In this document: positions 33,341 to 42,640 of the stretch, in pieces
Numbering within the stretch: the stretch's first letter is position 1
Layout: each line of letters opens with the position of its first letter
Source: an uncultured Bacilli bacterium
GTDB lineage: Bacteria > Bacillota_I > Bacilli_A > RF39 > UBA660
Direction: 5' to 3'
DNA length: 64,000 bases
Assembly: GCA_910584305.1 (NCBI GenBank)
Contig: CAJTZW010000006.1
Span: 1-64,000, forward strand
Translations under genes and position numbers: made by a program
The notes under the pieces: model-generated
Database searches by the model: none
What the model saw: only the letters and a program-made list of their open reading frames with translations
Told to the model about the DNA's origin: nothing

Positions 33341-35269
33341 TCATAATTTCTTTATTTTTTTAATCCAGATATCGCTGACTGCATCACTTGGAAGACGCAA
33401 ATCACCTCTTGGACTGACACTTATTGTCCCTACTTTTGGTCCATCTGGCATACAACTACGTTTAAATTGTTGTGTAAAAAATCTTTGTATAAATTTAATT
33501 AACCATTTTTTAATTTCTTCTTCACTATATTCATCCTCAAATGTTTTTTTCGCTATTAAATAAATTTTTTCTGGCGAAGTGCCATAACGCATGAAATGGT
33601 ATAAAAAGAAATCATGTAACACATATGGTCCAACCGTATCTTCTGTCTTTTGTTTAATTTCTTGTTTCTCTGATGGTAATAACTCTGGACTAATAGGTGT
33701 ATCCAAAATATCATATATGGTTGACTTTAGTATATCATTTTTAGACATATCTGCAACCCATTTTACTAAATATTTAACTAATGTCTTTGGGATAGAACTA
33801 TTTACTGCATACATACTCATATGGTCTCCATTATAGGTAAACCAACCAAGGGCTAGTTCTGATAAGTCTCCTGTCCCGATAACTAATGCATTTTCTTTAT
33901 TGGCAATATCCATAAGGATTTGTGTTCGCTCTCTTGCTTGTGCATTTTCATATGTAACACTTCTATCCGCAGTATCCAATTGAATATCTTTCATATGCAC
34001 TATACATGCATCTTTGATACTTACTTCTTTTAAGGTTGCTTTGCATGAAGTAACTAATTTGCAAGCATTATCATATGTTCTATCGGTTGTTCCAAAGCCA
34101 GGCATTGTAACTGCGATTATATTTTTTGTATCTAAGTTTAGTTTTTTAAATGCTTCTAGTATTACTAGAAATGCAAGTGTTGAATCTAATCCCCCAGAAA
34201 TTCCAATCACGCATTTTTCTATATGTGTATGAAGTAGACGTTTTGCCAAACCAGATGATTGTATGTTAATGATTTCCCGACATCTTTCACTTCTTTTGAT
34301 TTCATTTTTTGGTACAAATGGATATTTAGCATACATACGATCTAATTCTTTGATTTTATCTTTTACTTCAATTCCTATCATTTGATATACATCAGAATCT
34401 ACTGTTTCCATATAGCTGGTGTTTCTACTTCGTTCATTCATGATTCTTTTTATATCGACATCTGCAACCGTTATATTGCTTTCAAATGTGAATCTTTCAT
34501 TCTCTTTTAATTGACGACCATTTTCAAAAATCATAGATGCACCACTAAATACTAAGTCAGTTGTAGATTCTCCTAAACCACTGGATGCATAAACGTAAGC
34601 GCTCATTGTTTTTGCAGAAGTATTTGCTAGTAAATTTTTACGATATTCTGCTTTTCCTATGACTTCATTGCTTGCAGATAAATTGAAAAGGATGGTAGCG
34701 CCATGTAGTGCGTGGCTAATGCTTGGAGGATATGGACTCCATACATCTTCACAGATTTCGATTCCAAAACAAATATCTTTATCTTCTTTATCTTGAAAGA
34801 GAAGATTGGTTCCAAATGGAATTTCTTTATCATCTATCTCATATGTATGATTTTGAATTTTTTTACTAGAAGCAAACCATCGTTTTTCATAGAATTCAGC
34901 ATAGGATGGAATACATGTTTTGGGGATGAGTCCTAATACACTTCCTTTCTCTATAACTGCTGCGCAGTTGAATAATTGATTTTCATGGCGTATCGGAAGT
35001 CCTACGATAGAAATAATCTCTTCTTCTTTTGTTTCTTCTACAATTTTCTTTAATCCTTCTAGACTCTCTTCTAGTAAAATATCTTGATGGAATAAATCAG
35101 CACAGCTATATCCTGTAATTGATAGTTCTGGTGTTACTACGATATTTACACCCATTTTACTCGCCGTTTTTATTTGCTGGATTAATTCTTCTACATTTTT
35201 ATCTACATTCGCAACTTCCATTTTTGGTACAATTGCACCTACTCTTACATACCCATATTTTTTATACAT
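33341..35269 (-). CDS. nadE: glutamine-dependent NAD+ synthetase
   Basis: 642 aa from ATG 35269 (GGAGGATATA upstream). The N-terminal nitrilase domain has Glu in TPELSITGYSCADL, Lys in IPKTCIPSY and Cys in GIEICEDVWSPY. The C-terminal synthetase has the PP-loop GISGGLDSTLAF and TGDLSELALGWFTYNGDH. It amidates deamido-NAD to NAD with Gln and ATP. The upstream Nudix gene ends 1 bp before. Confidence 0.96.
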   Translation of the reverse strand: MYKKYGYVRVGAIVPKMEVANVDKNVEELIQQIKTASKMGVNIVVTPELSITGYSCADLFHQDILLEESLEGLKKIVEETKEEEIISIVGLPIRHENQLFNCAAVIEKGSVLGLIPKTCIPSYAEFYEKRWFASSKKIQNHTYEIDDKEIPFGTNLLFQDKEDKDICFGIEICEDVWSPYPPSISHALHGATILFNLSASNEVIGKAEYRKNLLANTSAKTMSAYVYASSGLGESTTDLVFSGASMIFENGRQLKENERFTFESNITVADVDIKRIMNERSRNTSYMETVDSDVYQMIGIEVKDKIKELDRMYAKYPFVPKNEIKRSERCREIINIQSSGLAKRLLHTHIEKCVIGISGGLDSTLAFLVILEAFKKLNLDTKNIIAVTMPGFGTTDRTYDNACKLVTSCKATLKEVSIKDACIVHMKDIQLDTADRSVTYENAQARERTQILMDIANKENALVIGTGDLSELALGWFTYNGDHMSMYAVNSSIPKTLVKYLVKWVADMSKNDILKSTIYDILDTPISPELLPSEKQEIKQKTEDTVGPYVLHDFFLYHFMRYGTSPEKIYLIAKKTFEDEYSEEEIKKWLIKFIQRFFTQQFKRSCMPDGPKVGTISVSPRGDLRLPSDAVSDIWIKKIKKL

Positions 35270-35270
35270 A

Positions 35271-35894
35271 TTATATCCTCCTATCTCTTTGTCTTTCATA
35301 GACATATTCCTTTGCTTTTTCAATTACGAAAGCTGAATTGAGTCCTTTAATATACCCGCTTTGTAATAGTTCTAACATTTCATTAAAAGTACATATAAAA
35401 TATTTTATATATTCGTCTTTGTCTAATTTTTGGCATCCATATGGTTTACAATCAAAGGCTATAAAGTATTCATTTAAAGCGCCTGAACAGCCTTGATCTT
35501 GATAAAATGAGCCTAGATACCTCATATTCTCTTCCTTTACTGCATATCCAGTTTCTTCTAGAAGCTCTCTTCTTGCTGCATCGACTGCACATTCATTTCC
35601 TTCAATATATCCAGCAGGTAGTCCAACATCAACGGTTTCTTTTGTAAAGACTCTAGGTTCAACAGATAGGATAACTTCTCCTTCTTTTGTAATTGGTAGA
35701 ATGATAACTGCACTACCATCCTTTTCACCTTTTACTAGCTTTTCTCTTACAATCGTATGCCCATTATTTAATGTACATTGGTAATATTCTATAGTTAGAA
35801 AACCTTTCTTTGGGGTTTTGTTTTTCGTACATTTCATTGCTTTTAATTCTTCTATGTATGTTTTTAGTTCCTCTATTTTTTCTTTACGTATCAT
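35271..35894 (-). CDS. Nudix hydrolase (ADP-ribose pyrophosphatase type)
   Basis: 207 aa with an intact Nudix box GYIEGNECAVDAARRELLEETG (REUxEExG core present, about residues 97-118). Beginning and end match NUDIX type 5-like ADP-ribose pyrophosphatase. In the NAD operon it probably degrades ADP-ribose to AMP and ribose-5-phosphate, feeding the PRPP synthetase next door (inference). Confidence 0.88.
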   Translation of the reverse strand: MIRKEKIEELKTYIEELKAMKCTKNKTPKKGFLTIEYYQCTLNNGHTIVREKLVKGEKDGSAVIILPITKEGEVILSVEPRVFTKETVDVGLPAGYIEGNECAVDAARRELLEETGYAVKEENMRYLGSFYQDQGCSGALNEYFIAFDCKPYGCQKLDKDEYIKYFICTFNEMLELLQSGYIKGLNSAFVIEKAKEYVYERQRDRRI

Positions 35895-35906
35895 AAGACA
35901 ACCTCT

Positions 35907-37385
35907 TTACATTTTTTTGACAAGTCGTTTTGTGTCTTCAATCATTTGGTTTTTAAATGTTACATATGCTTCTGTCCCATCCACATAGTATTCATGTGGG
36001 TTCATCACTCTTTTAATTTCTGGATATATGGTAGCCATTTGGGCCTCACAGTATGCTCTTTTTTTCATAAGCTCTGGATCATCATATACAAGATGTCCGT
36101 CTACAAAGATTGGTTTTTGTAATTCTACTAATTCAAAGTTTTCTATTGTACTTCTCTTTAATATATTGACTGGGCTTACAATAACTAAATCATTTGTGCT
36201 TATTTTTTCATTTTGTCTTGTCATGATGTCAGCAAGTGCATACCCAGTTTTCTTATCGTATGCACGGTATAGTTTCTTGTAATCTGGATTAATGGTTTTT
36301 TGGATGGAATTAGAAACCTTAATTTTAGGTATCCATATTCCATTTTGATATAAAGCAACTTCCTTATATACACATCCCATTCTTCCTTCTGGTTTAGAAA
36401 TATTATCTCCTACCCCTAGGCTATCAAAACAAGCTCCTTCATTTATTAACGATGTAATTGTCTCAGCTGTTAAGCCATTGCTTAAACAAATCTTGGCTTG
36501 CATAAATCCTGCTTCATCTAGCATACGTCTTGCTTCTTTAGAAAGGTAAGCCAAATCTCCAGAATCAATACGGATTCCGATATGATCTAGTGACATATTG
36601 TGTTCCTTCATATAGGTAAATACCTTGATGGCATTTGGAATACCGCTACGAAGTGTATCATATGTATCCACAAGTAACATACAGTTATTTGGATAAATCA
36701 TCGCATATGTTAAAAATGCCTCATATTCTGAATCAAATGATTCAATCCAACTATGTGCCATTGTTCCTAGTGCTTTTGTATTTAACATATTGGCTACTAG
36801 CACATCACTTGTTCCATGGCATCCAGCCATAATACCATAAATCGATGCATCCATCCCTGCTTCTGGCCCATCAGCTCTTCTCGCACCAAATTCCATCACA
36901 TTTACTTTGACATCTTTTGGGGTAGCTTCTATAATCCTCCTTGCTCCTGTTGCGTGTTCCATTGCTCCATTGATAATTGATAATACACAGGTTTCAATGA
37001 TTTGTGCTTCAATAATAGGTGCTTTAATCGTCACAAGTGGTTCATTTGGAAATACAGGTGTCCCATCAGGTATCGCTGTAATGGTCCCTGTAAATTTAAA
37101 ATTCTTAAGATAATTGATAAATTCCTCTGAATATCCATTTCTTCTAAAATAGTCTAGCTCTCTTTCTTCAAATTTTAAGTTTTCAATAAATGGTATTAAT
37201 TTATCAACACCAGCCATAATAGCATATCCACCACCATTTGGTACTTCCCTAAAAAATACATCAAACACGGCTTCATTATCCTTTTTACCACTTAATAAAT
37301 ATCCATTTCCCATTGTAAATTCATACTCATCTGTTAATAATGAGTAGTTTCTTGCTAATCTTTTATATCCGTTATATAGTTTCAT
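35907..37385 (-). CDS. pncB: nicotinate phosphoribosyltransferase
   Basis: 492 aa. EFGARRADGPEAGMDASIYG and LGTMAHSWIESF contain the catalytic region, and IRIDSGDLAYLSKEAR the PRPP-binding site. Condenses nicotinate and PRPP, with ATP hydrolysis, to nicotinic acid mononucleotide. The start at 37385 has AGGAGGATATAT upstream and follows pncA by 10 bp. Confidence 0.95.
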   Translation of the reverse strand: MKLYNGYKRLARNYSLLTDEYEFTMGNGYLLSGKKDNEAVFDVFFREVPNGGGYAIMAGVDKLIPFIENLKFEERELDYFRRNGYSEEFINYLKNFKFTGTITAIPDGTPVFPNEPLVTIKAPIIEAQIIETCVLSIINGAMEHATGARRIIEATPKDVKVNVMEFGARRADGPEAGMDASIYGIMAGCHGTSDVLVANMLNTKALGTMAHSWIESFDSEYEAFLTYAMIYPNNCMLLVDTYDTLRSGIPNAIKVFTYMKEHNMSLDHIGIRIDSGDLAYLSKEARRMLDEAGFMQAKICLSNGLTAETITSLINEGACFDSLGVGDNISKPEGRMGCVYKEVALYQNGIWIPKIKVSNSIQKTINPDYKKLYRAYDKKTGYALADIMTRQNEKISTNDLVIVSPVNILKRSTIENFELVELQKPIFVDGHLVYDDPELMKKRAYCEAQMATIYPEIKRVMNPHEYYVDGTEAYVTFKNQMIEDTKRLVKKM

Positions 37386-37395
37386 ATATATCCTC

Positions 37396-38043
37396 CTATC
37401 TTAGGTATAAACCTAACTCTTTTTCCCTTTCTTCTAAGTGTTCTACATTTTCTACAATCTCAATTCCCGCTTGACTCATAACTTTATAGGCAATCTCTAG
37501 CCATTCTTCTCTGCTATGACTTGGCGCATCAAATGTATCAATCGTACTCTTTACAGCAAACAATTTTACTTTTTTGTTGATTTGGTCTAAAAATCTCGCA
37601 TTTGTTCTTGCAAAGTCCATGACACAAAGATCTGCACACACACCACTATAAATAATTTCTTTGACATTCTTTAATTTTCTAATTTGCTCTTGAACATCTA
37701 AATTCAACATCCCATTAATACAGTTTTTATAAAACGTATACGTATTAAGCTCATTTTGTTCTGTTATAAGCTGTGGTATCAAATCTGCTTCCTTATCACC
37801 AAGTACACAATGCTCTGGGTACGTTTCAAATTCTAATGCATCTTTATCATGACCTTCTAAGATGAAGTCAACAATCCCTTTTTCGTTCTTCATCTTCTTA
37901 ATTAATTTTAATTGTTCTGGAACAAGTGCATTGTAGTTTGGGTTCGCCATCGCTCCAAAATTTACAAATCCATTGTTCATGTCAATGTTATAAAGTACTT
38001 TCTCTACTTCTTCATTTTTTAAATTTGTTTTCATAGTATTCAT
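37396..38043 (-). CDS. pncA: nicotinamidase (isochorismatase family)
   Basis: 215 aa. Catalytic triad residues: Asp in NIDMNNGFVNFG, Lys in YTFYKNCINGM and Cys in SGVCADLCVMDFART. Converts nicotinamide to nicotinate, the first step of the salvage path served by the rest of the operon. First gene of the operon; the start at 38043 has an AGAAGGAAG ribosome binding site. Confidence 0.92.
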   Translation of the reverse strand: MNTMKTNLKNEEVEKVLYNIDMNNGFVNFGAMANPNYNALVPEQLKLIKKMKNEKGIVDFILEGHDKDALEFETYPEHCVLGDKEADLIPQLITEQNELNTYTFYKNCINGMLNLDVQEQIRKLKNVKEIIYSGVCADLCVMDFARTNARFLDQINKKVKLFAVKSTIDTFDAPSHSREEWLEIAYKVMSQAGIEIVENVEHLEEREKELGLYLR

Positions 38044-38078
38044 TTTTTCTTCCTTCTTTCTTTTCTTATTATCATATT

Positions 38079-38217
38079 GTTAATAACAATTATTTAAATA
38101 AATTTCTGATTATAAATTCAGAATTCTTATTAATATATTGTTAATAACATATAAGTTAATTTTTACAGATTTTGCATCTGTTAATAACATTTTATTCAAA
38201 ACATTTTATTTTGTCAA
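38079..38217 (-). promoter_or_regulatory. NAD salvage operon promoter with three GTTAATAAC palindromes
   Basis: Minus-strand TTGACA (38212-38217) and TAAAAT (38189-38194), 17 bases apart. The palindrome GTTAATAAC occurs at 38180-38188 (touching the -10 and start site), 38140-38148 and 38079-38087. The last extends to ATTGTTAATAACAAT, a perfect 15-base odd palindrome. The related GTTTTTAAC lies at 38221. A repressor such as the NrtR-like protein is the obvious candidate, but its binding motif is not proven here. The remaining 5' leader holds an inverted repeat TTCTGA / TCAGAA (38104-38123). Confidence 0.7.
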
Positions 38218-38316
38218 TATGTTTTTAACATTTTTTTAATATCATTTTAGTATGCACTTAATTTCCCCTTTAAAATCAAAATTTTTAACCAACAAATTTT
38301 TGTAGCATATTAAAAA

Positions 38317-38334
38317 ACTAGGACACTACCTAGT
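38317..38334 (-). terminator. terminator after the methyltransferase gene
   Basis: ACTAGG and CCTAGT pair around a six-base loop; the minus strand continues TTTTTTAATA. Confidence 0.7.
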
Positions 38335-38416
38335 CTGTATTCATCTCTTTATAATGTTTATAATCATTCTTAAATTGAATTAATTATATTGTAATAACCG
38401 TTTTTGATATATACTT

Positions 38417-39055
38417 TTACTTTTTAACTACACATTCCCATAAATGTTTTGGTATTGAATGTATACTTGTACATATTTCCTCTTCTTTACAATACATTAT
38501 CTGCCATTCTGCAAAAAAGAATTCAATATCATTCTTATCAAAAAATCTTTTATGTATATTTGATGTTTTATAATAATGTTTTTCTATCTCTTCTCCATGA
38601 TTTGCGTCATAATTTATATCATTTACTGAATTTACTCTAAAAATTAGAAGTCCATCTTCTTTTAGGGTATCTTTAATGTTCGAAATTATATGCTCTGTTG
38701 TCTTAGTATCAAAATAATGTAATGATAGATTTGCTACAATTACATCTGCACTATTTTTTTCTAATGTATACTCTTTGGCCATATCCATTTCTATTGTAAA
38801 AGCTACTGGAATATTTTCCTTCAAAATGTGCAACGCATCCCTAGAAAAATCGACTGAGATTACTTTTTTCCCTTTATTTATTAAATATAGTGTATCATTA
38901 CCTATTCCACAACCTAAATCAATAATAGGTGTATTTACTGATTTAATATAATTATCAAATTTTTCTAACCAAGTATCATACACAATTAAATTACCAGCCA
39001 GTTTATTGATGTCTTTCCTTGAAATATCATTCCAGATATTCTTATATTTCTCCAT
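38417..39055 (-). CDS. class I SAM-dependent methyltransferase, 212 aa
   Basis: Motif I IDLGCGIGNDTLYLINKG, post-I VDFSRDA, motif II ADVIVANLSLHYF and motif III GLLIFRVNSV fit the class I fold (Methyltransf_25/11 type). The acceptor is not identifiable. Monocistronic with its own terminator. Confidence 0.88.
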   Translation of the reverse strand: MEKYKNIWNDISRKDINKLAGNLIVYDTWLEKFDNYIKSVNTPIIDLGCGIGNDTLYLINKGKKVISVDFSRDALHILKENIPVAFTIEMDMAKEYTLEKNSADVIVANLSLHYFDTKTTEHIISNIKDTLKEDGLLIFRVNSVNDINYDANHGEEIEKHYYKTSNIHKRFFDKNDIEFFFAEWQIMYCKEEEICTSIHSIPKHLWECVVKK

Positions 39056-39119
39056 ACATTTTCCTCTATTCCATTTAGTTTTTTCTATTTTATATTTTTA
39101 TTATAGCATACGAAAAAAA

Positions 39120-39136
39120 CAAATCAAAACGATTTG
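39120..39136 (-). terminator. terminator of the TetR-linked membrane gene cluster
   Basis: CAAATC and GATTTG pair and are followed by TTTTTTT on the minus strand. The hairpin overlaps the last codons and the stop of the 39124-39795 gene. Confidence 0.65.
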
Positions 39137-39795
39137 ATTCTTTCATAATTCTTTGTATACTTCTTTATTCCAAGAATCATATATAATCCAAGGCCCATTA
39201 TTGTTATACTTACAAGCATCCCAGTATATCCATTTACATTCGCCAACTCATACTCTCTTGCATATGTATCTAGTAATACGACTTGTGTTAGTACAATTGA
39301 TGTTAAGGCATTTGCAAAATTAGTAATTTTAACTGCTTTTAAGATGGGGGAATGATCTCTTTTATACTTGACCATCCCATATATAGCTGAACCAATTGAC
39401 CAAAAAGCAATAAGTGCTACCAAATAGGTTAGATACTCATGTATGGTGGTAGTTGTTCCTTTGTAATACATATAAACACTTACAAAAAAATATGAAATTC
39501 CAAGCAATATAAGCAATATACCATTGTGTAAATAATTTTTATATCCAATCTTTTTTCGCAATCTTTCATTGGTAATTTTTCTTCCTCTTTCATAATCTCT
39601 AATTGAATTATACCTAGCGAATGATAGTATCATTCCAAACCCTGCATTTACACCAAACCATAAAGATGGAATCGCTATAGAAAAAATGAATTTGGTAATT
39701 GCAATCAATCCATTTCCAATTGCTATAATAAGTAAAAAGAAAATGACTCTATCATTTCTTTCTAATTTTAAAAATTGTTGTATTTTACTTTTCAT
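39124..39795 (-). CDS. polytopic membrane protein, 223 aa
   Basis: Five or six membrane helices (IFFLLIIAIGNGLIAI; SLWFGVNAGFGMILSF; GILLILLGISYFFVSVYMYY; YLTYLVALIAFWSIGSAIYG; ANALTSIVLTQVVLL; MLVSITIMGLGLYMILG). It overlaps the upstream membrane gene by 11 bp and is the last gene of the cluster. No function is recognisable. Confidence 0.65.
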   Translation of the reverse strand: MKSKIQQFLKLERNDRVIFFLLIIAIGNGLIAITKFIFSIAIPSLWFGVNAGFGMILSFARYNSIRDYERGRKITNERLRKKIGYKNYLHNGILLILLGISYFFVSVYMYYKGTTTTIHEYLTYLVALIAFWSIGSAIYGMVKYKRDHSPILKAVKITNFANALTSIVLTQVVLLDTYAREYELANVNGYTGMLVSITIMGLGLYMILGIKKYTKNYERIKSF

Positions 39796-40180
39796 TTCCC
39801 TTAATATAAGAATAAATTGGATAATTTAAAACACAAATAACAAGTCCTATAATTCCAGTAATGATTCCAACAATCATATCTGATTTACTAGCTGACTCTA
39901 CCATAACCTTACTCATTCCAAACCCCATAATCAAAGATCCTATCAATCCAATAATCCAAGCAAGTACAATGTCCCATTGAATAGAACCATGTGTTTTTTG
40001 GGGATGAGATTTTCTATAAACAGGAATGATGCATAGTAGTATTATAAATCCAATTATAGAAATCAAAATTCCCACTGTAAACATATCCCACTCTGGAATT
40101 AAACACATACACATTCCAATCGCAAATATAAGTCCTCCGATTGTTCCTAAAATAATTTCCAATAAAGTATCTTTTTTCAT
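39785..40180 (-). CDS. small membrane protein, 131 aa
   Basis: Four hydrophobic segments arranged as two similar halves (ILGTIGGLIFAIGMCMCL/ILISIIGFIILLCIIPVYR and VLAWIIGLIGSLIMGFGMSK/GIITGIIGLVICVLNYPIY): the second half reads like a duplication of the first. Family unknown. Cotranscribed with the 39124 gene and the 11-mer repeat protein. Confidence 0.65.
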   Translation of the reverse strand: MKKDTLLEIILGTIGGLIFAIGMCMCLIPEWDMFTVGILISIIGFIILLCIIPVYRKSHPQKTHGSIQWDIVLAWIIGLIGSLIMGFGMSKVMVESASKSDMIVGIITGIIGLVICVLNYPIYSYIKGNEK

Positions 40181-40193
40181 AATTTTCTCCTAT

Positions 40194-40466
40194 CTATATA
40201 TCTTTCTTCATATTTATTTTCTCTTGCTGTTCTTTTCTTCTCATATTTTCTTCTTCCTTTAATCTTTTTTTAGCATCTTCCACAGATTCCCCTTCTTTTG
40301 TTAAATATTGATCAACAAATTTATCTTCAATCTTAGTATATCCATTTACAACACCATCACTAATCTTTTTAAAACCACTTGTTACCCCCTCTTCCATTTT
40401 CTTGTATCCGCCGACAATTGCGTCCGCAATTTTTTCATTGGCTTTTACGAATTTAGACTCTGCCAT
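40194..40466 (-). CDS. small amphipathic 11-residue-repeat protein, 90 aa
   Basis: ATG 40466 has AAGGAGATT upstream. Residues ~15-53 contain at least three 11-residue repeats, GYKKMEEGVTS, GFKKISDGVVN and GYTKIEDKFVD, then a highly charged Glu/Lys tail. Eleven-residue amphipathic repeats with Lys-x-x-Glu-Gly-Val lines are seen in membrane-binding helices such as synucleins and some plant LEA proteins; the parallel is structural only. Similar small proteins occur in Bacillota without known function. First gene of the TetR-linked cluster. Confidence 0.65.
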   Translation of the reverse strand: MAESKFVKANEKIADAIVGGYKKMEEGVTSGFKKISDGVVNGYTKIEDKFVDQYLTKEGESVEDAKKRLKEEENMRRKEQQEKINMKKDI

Positions 40467-40516
40467 TATATAATCTCCTTTCAATACTTAGCCCCTTGTC
40501 TTGTTGTTACACTTTT

Positions 40517-40543
40517 AGTATAATGTTTTTAAATTATAAAAAC
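40517..40543 (-). promoter_or_regulatory. divergent promoter with candidate TetR operator
   Basis: Inverted repeat GTTTTTAAATTATAAAAAC at 40525-40543 (7-bp arms, 5-base centre). On the minus strand TTGTTT and TATACT (40517-40522) flank it with 17-base spacing, so the palindrome occupies the spacer of the cluster promoter. The divergent TetR gene starts 43 bases further on. Confidence 0.55.
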
Positions 40544-40586
40544 AATCATCAATTCATATAGATTTGTCGGGTTAATGGAGGAGATT

Positions 40587-41132
40587 ATGAATACACCAAA
40601 TAATAAGAGAAAAAGAAATTCACAGGAAAGGATTGAAAGGGTTTTTATTAACTTAATTCAGACAAAAAATATTAATGAAATATCTGTGTCAGAGATTGTA
40701 AAACTTGCGGGTGTCAATCGTTCTACTTTTTATGCGAATTATATCGATATTTTCGATTTAGAGGAAAAGATAAGAGATGGGATGTTTTTAAATATGTTGG
40801 AATTATACAAAGAAGAAAGTATTATGCACAAACACTCTTATGACTATCTAAAATTATTTAGGCATATTAAAGATAACCAAATTTATTACAAAACACTATT
40901 TAAATTAAATTTTGATTTTACAAAATACTATGATAATCATTTAGAAGATGAAGAAGCACTTAAGTATTATGGTACTACAAAAAATATTGATTATCATATC
41001 GCATTTTTTAAAGCAGGTATAAACGCTATTTTGACAAAATGGATAGAAAATGATTTTCACGAAACACCAGAAGAAATTTCTGAAATCCTACGGACTGAAT
41101 ATCAAAAAAATAATATCAAAATTGATTTATGA
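40587..41132 (+). CDS. TetR-family transcriptional regulator, 181 aa
   Basis: An N-terminal helix-turn-helix NEISVSEIVKLAGVNRSTFYANYID (about residues 31-55) with the Tyr/Phe pattern of the TetR DNA-binding domain; the C-terminal ligand domain (about 80-180) is of the TetR_C_33/8 type often seen in Bacillota. It is divergent from the membrane cluster, with an inverted repeat between them. ATG 40587 has GGAGGAG upstream. Confidence 0.85.
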   Translation: MNTPNNKRKRNSQERIERVFINLIQTKNINEISVSEIVKLAGVNRSTFYANYIDIFDLEEKIRDGMFLNMLELYKEESIMHKHSYDYLKLFRHIKDNQIYYKTLFKLNFDFTKYYDNHLEDEEALKYYGTTKNIDYHIAFFKAGINAILTKWIENDFHETPEEISEILRTEYQKNNIKIDL

Positions 41133-41315
41133 TATTATTTTTTTAGTATAAATAAATTTGGTCTTCTATATATGCATAAATCTTGGCAAGCACCTTCAAT
41201 TTGACACTTTTAAAATTTAATTCTTATTTTACCACTTTTTGTAAACATATATATAATATGCCCAAACCAAACGACTATAAACGAATACCTTATTATAGTA
41301 CGGAGGTAACAAAAT

Positions 41316-42128
41316 ATGTTAAATACAATTCTATCTTGGAATCCAATTTTACAAGCAGCTCTCGCTACTTTGTTTACATGGAGTATAACTGCTATTGGAG
41401 CAGCTTTAGTCTACTTTTTTAAAACAATACATAAGAATATAATGGATGGAATGCTTGGATTTGCTGGTGGTGTAATGATTGCGGCTTCTTTTTTCTCACT
41501 CATTGCTCCCGCTATTACAATGGCCGAAAACTTACATCTAATACCTTGGCTGATTACATTTCTGGGATTTTTTAGTGGCGGATTACTTCTTTTCATTGGA
41601 GATAAGGTATATGATATTTATGAGAAAAGAAATCCAAGAAAAGAAGGAGAGAGCGAAAGAGCAAGTTTAAAACGATGTTTCATGTTGATCAGTTCTATTA
41701 CTCTACATAATATTCCTGAAGGAATGGCTGTGGGAGTCGCTTTTGGTTCTGTTATATATGGATTAAATGGTGCCACTGTAGCAGCAGCTTGGACATTGGC
41801 GCTTGGCATAGGGCTGCAAAATTTTCCAGAGGGAACAGCTGTTAGTATGCCTTTGAGAAGAGAAGGCTTTAGTAGAAATAAGTCATTTTTCCTTGGACAA
41901 TTAAGTGGCATCGTTGAACCAATTGCGGGGATTATTGGTGCAATCCTTGTTATGAAAGTACAGGTTTTACTTCCCTTCTTACTATCTTTTGCAGCAGGGG
42001 CTATGGTTTATGTCGTTGTAGAGGAATTAATTCCAGAAAGTCAGACTAACCAAAAGAAAGACTTAATGGCACTATTTACATTAATTGGGTTTTCTATCAT
42101 GATGATTCTGGATATTGGTTTAGGGTAA
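41316..42128 (+). CDS. ZIP-family metal transporter
   Basis: 270 aa with eight predicted helices. Helix IV HNIPEGMAVGVAFG and helix V LQNFPEGTAVSMP carry the metal-binding His/Asn/Glu (HNxPEG) signatures of GufA/ZupT-type ZIP proteins. It imports Zn or another divalent metal. The ribosome binding site is GGAGGTAAC. A -10-like TATAAT precedes it at about 41252. No metal regulator is adjacent. Confidence 0.92.
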   Translation: MLNTILSWNPILQAALATLFTWSITAIGAALVYFFKTIHKNIMDGMLGFAGGVMIAASFFSLIAPAITMAENLHLIPWLITFLGFFSGGLLLFIGDKVYDIYEKRNPRKEGESERASLKRCFMLISSITLHNIPEGMAVGVAFGSVIYGLNGATVAAAWTLALGIGLQNFPEGTAVSMPLRREGFSRNKSFFLGQLSGIVEPIAGIIGAILVMKVQVLLPFLLSFAAGAMVYVVVEELIPESQTNQKKDLMALFTLIGFSIMMILDIGLG

Positions 42129-42191
42129 TTAAAGGGTTTGAACTCTTTTTTTATGGAAAAGTTCTTTATCTAAAAAGCCCTCATATAAAAA

Positions 42192-42218
42192 ATAGTAGTG
42201 TCGGTTAACATCTACTAT
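42192..42218 (-). terminator. terminator after the 42232 gene
   Basis: ATAGTAG pairs with CTACTAT across 13 bases; on the minus strand TTTTTTATA follows. Confidence 0.65.
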
Positions 42219-42231
42219 CATTAATGAATTT

Positions 42232-42540
42232 TTATTTTTTTCTTGCCTCATCTTTCTTTGCTACTATATTTTGACAGAAAAAAGTAGCATACTTACGAAG
42301 TTCTTCATCGGAAGGATGTTCTGGTACTTTCGATGGTATTTCCTTTAAAACTTCTTTACATCCTTTTTGGAGAATATAATCTCTCATTATAGGAAATGCA
42401 CTGGTTGACTCTGGATATGTTTCCATTTTTTGAAGATGTAATAATATAGTATAGGCTAAAAAACTAAGTATAGGACTATTTAAATCGTATTCAAAATCTA
42501 ATATTGTCTCTCTCAATGCCTCTTCTAAAGAATTTGCCAT
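42232..42540 (-). CDS. hypothetical protein, 102 aa
   Basis: ATG 42540 with GGAGAG is the likely start (an upstream frame without a ribosome binding site extends to 42597). A compact helical protein (MANSLEEALRETILDFEYDL; ILSFLAYTILLHLQKM) without motifs. Unknown. Confidence 0.6.
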   Translation of the reverse strand: MANSLEEALRETILDFEYDLNSPILSFLAYTILLHLQKMETYPESTSAFPIMRDYILQKGCKEVLKEIPSKVPEHPSDEELRKYATFFCQNIVAKKDEARKK

Positions 42541-42640
42541 ATATACTCTCCAATCTGAATTCATACTGTAATCAAGATTATCATTATTTGGTTTCAAATG
42601 TCAAGTTTATCTTATTGTATATGTTGCAATATTTATAGAT

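Noticed and set aside
38104..38123. TTCTGA/TCAGAA inverted repeat as a riboswitch in the pncA leader
   Set aside because: A single short stem without conserved aptamer features or an expression platform; the palindromic operators explain control better.
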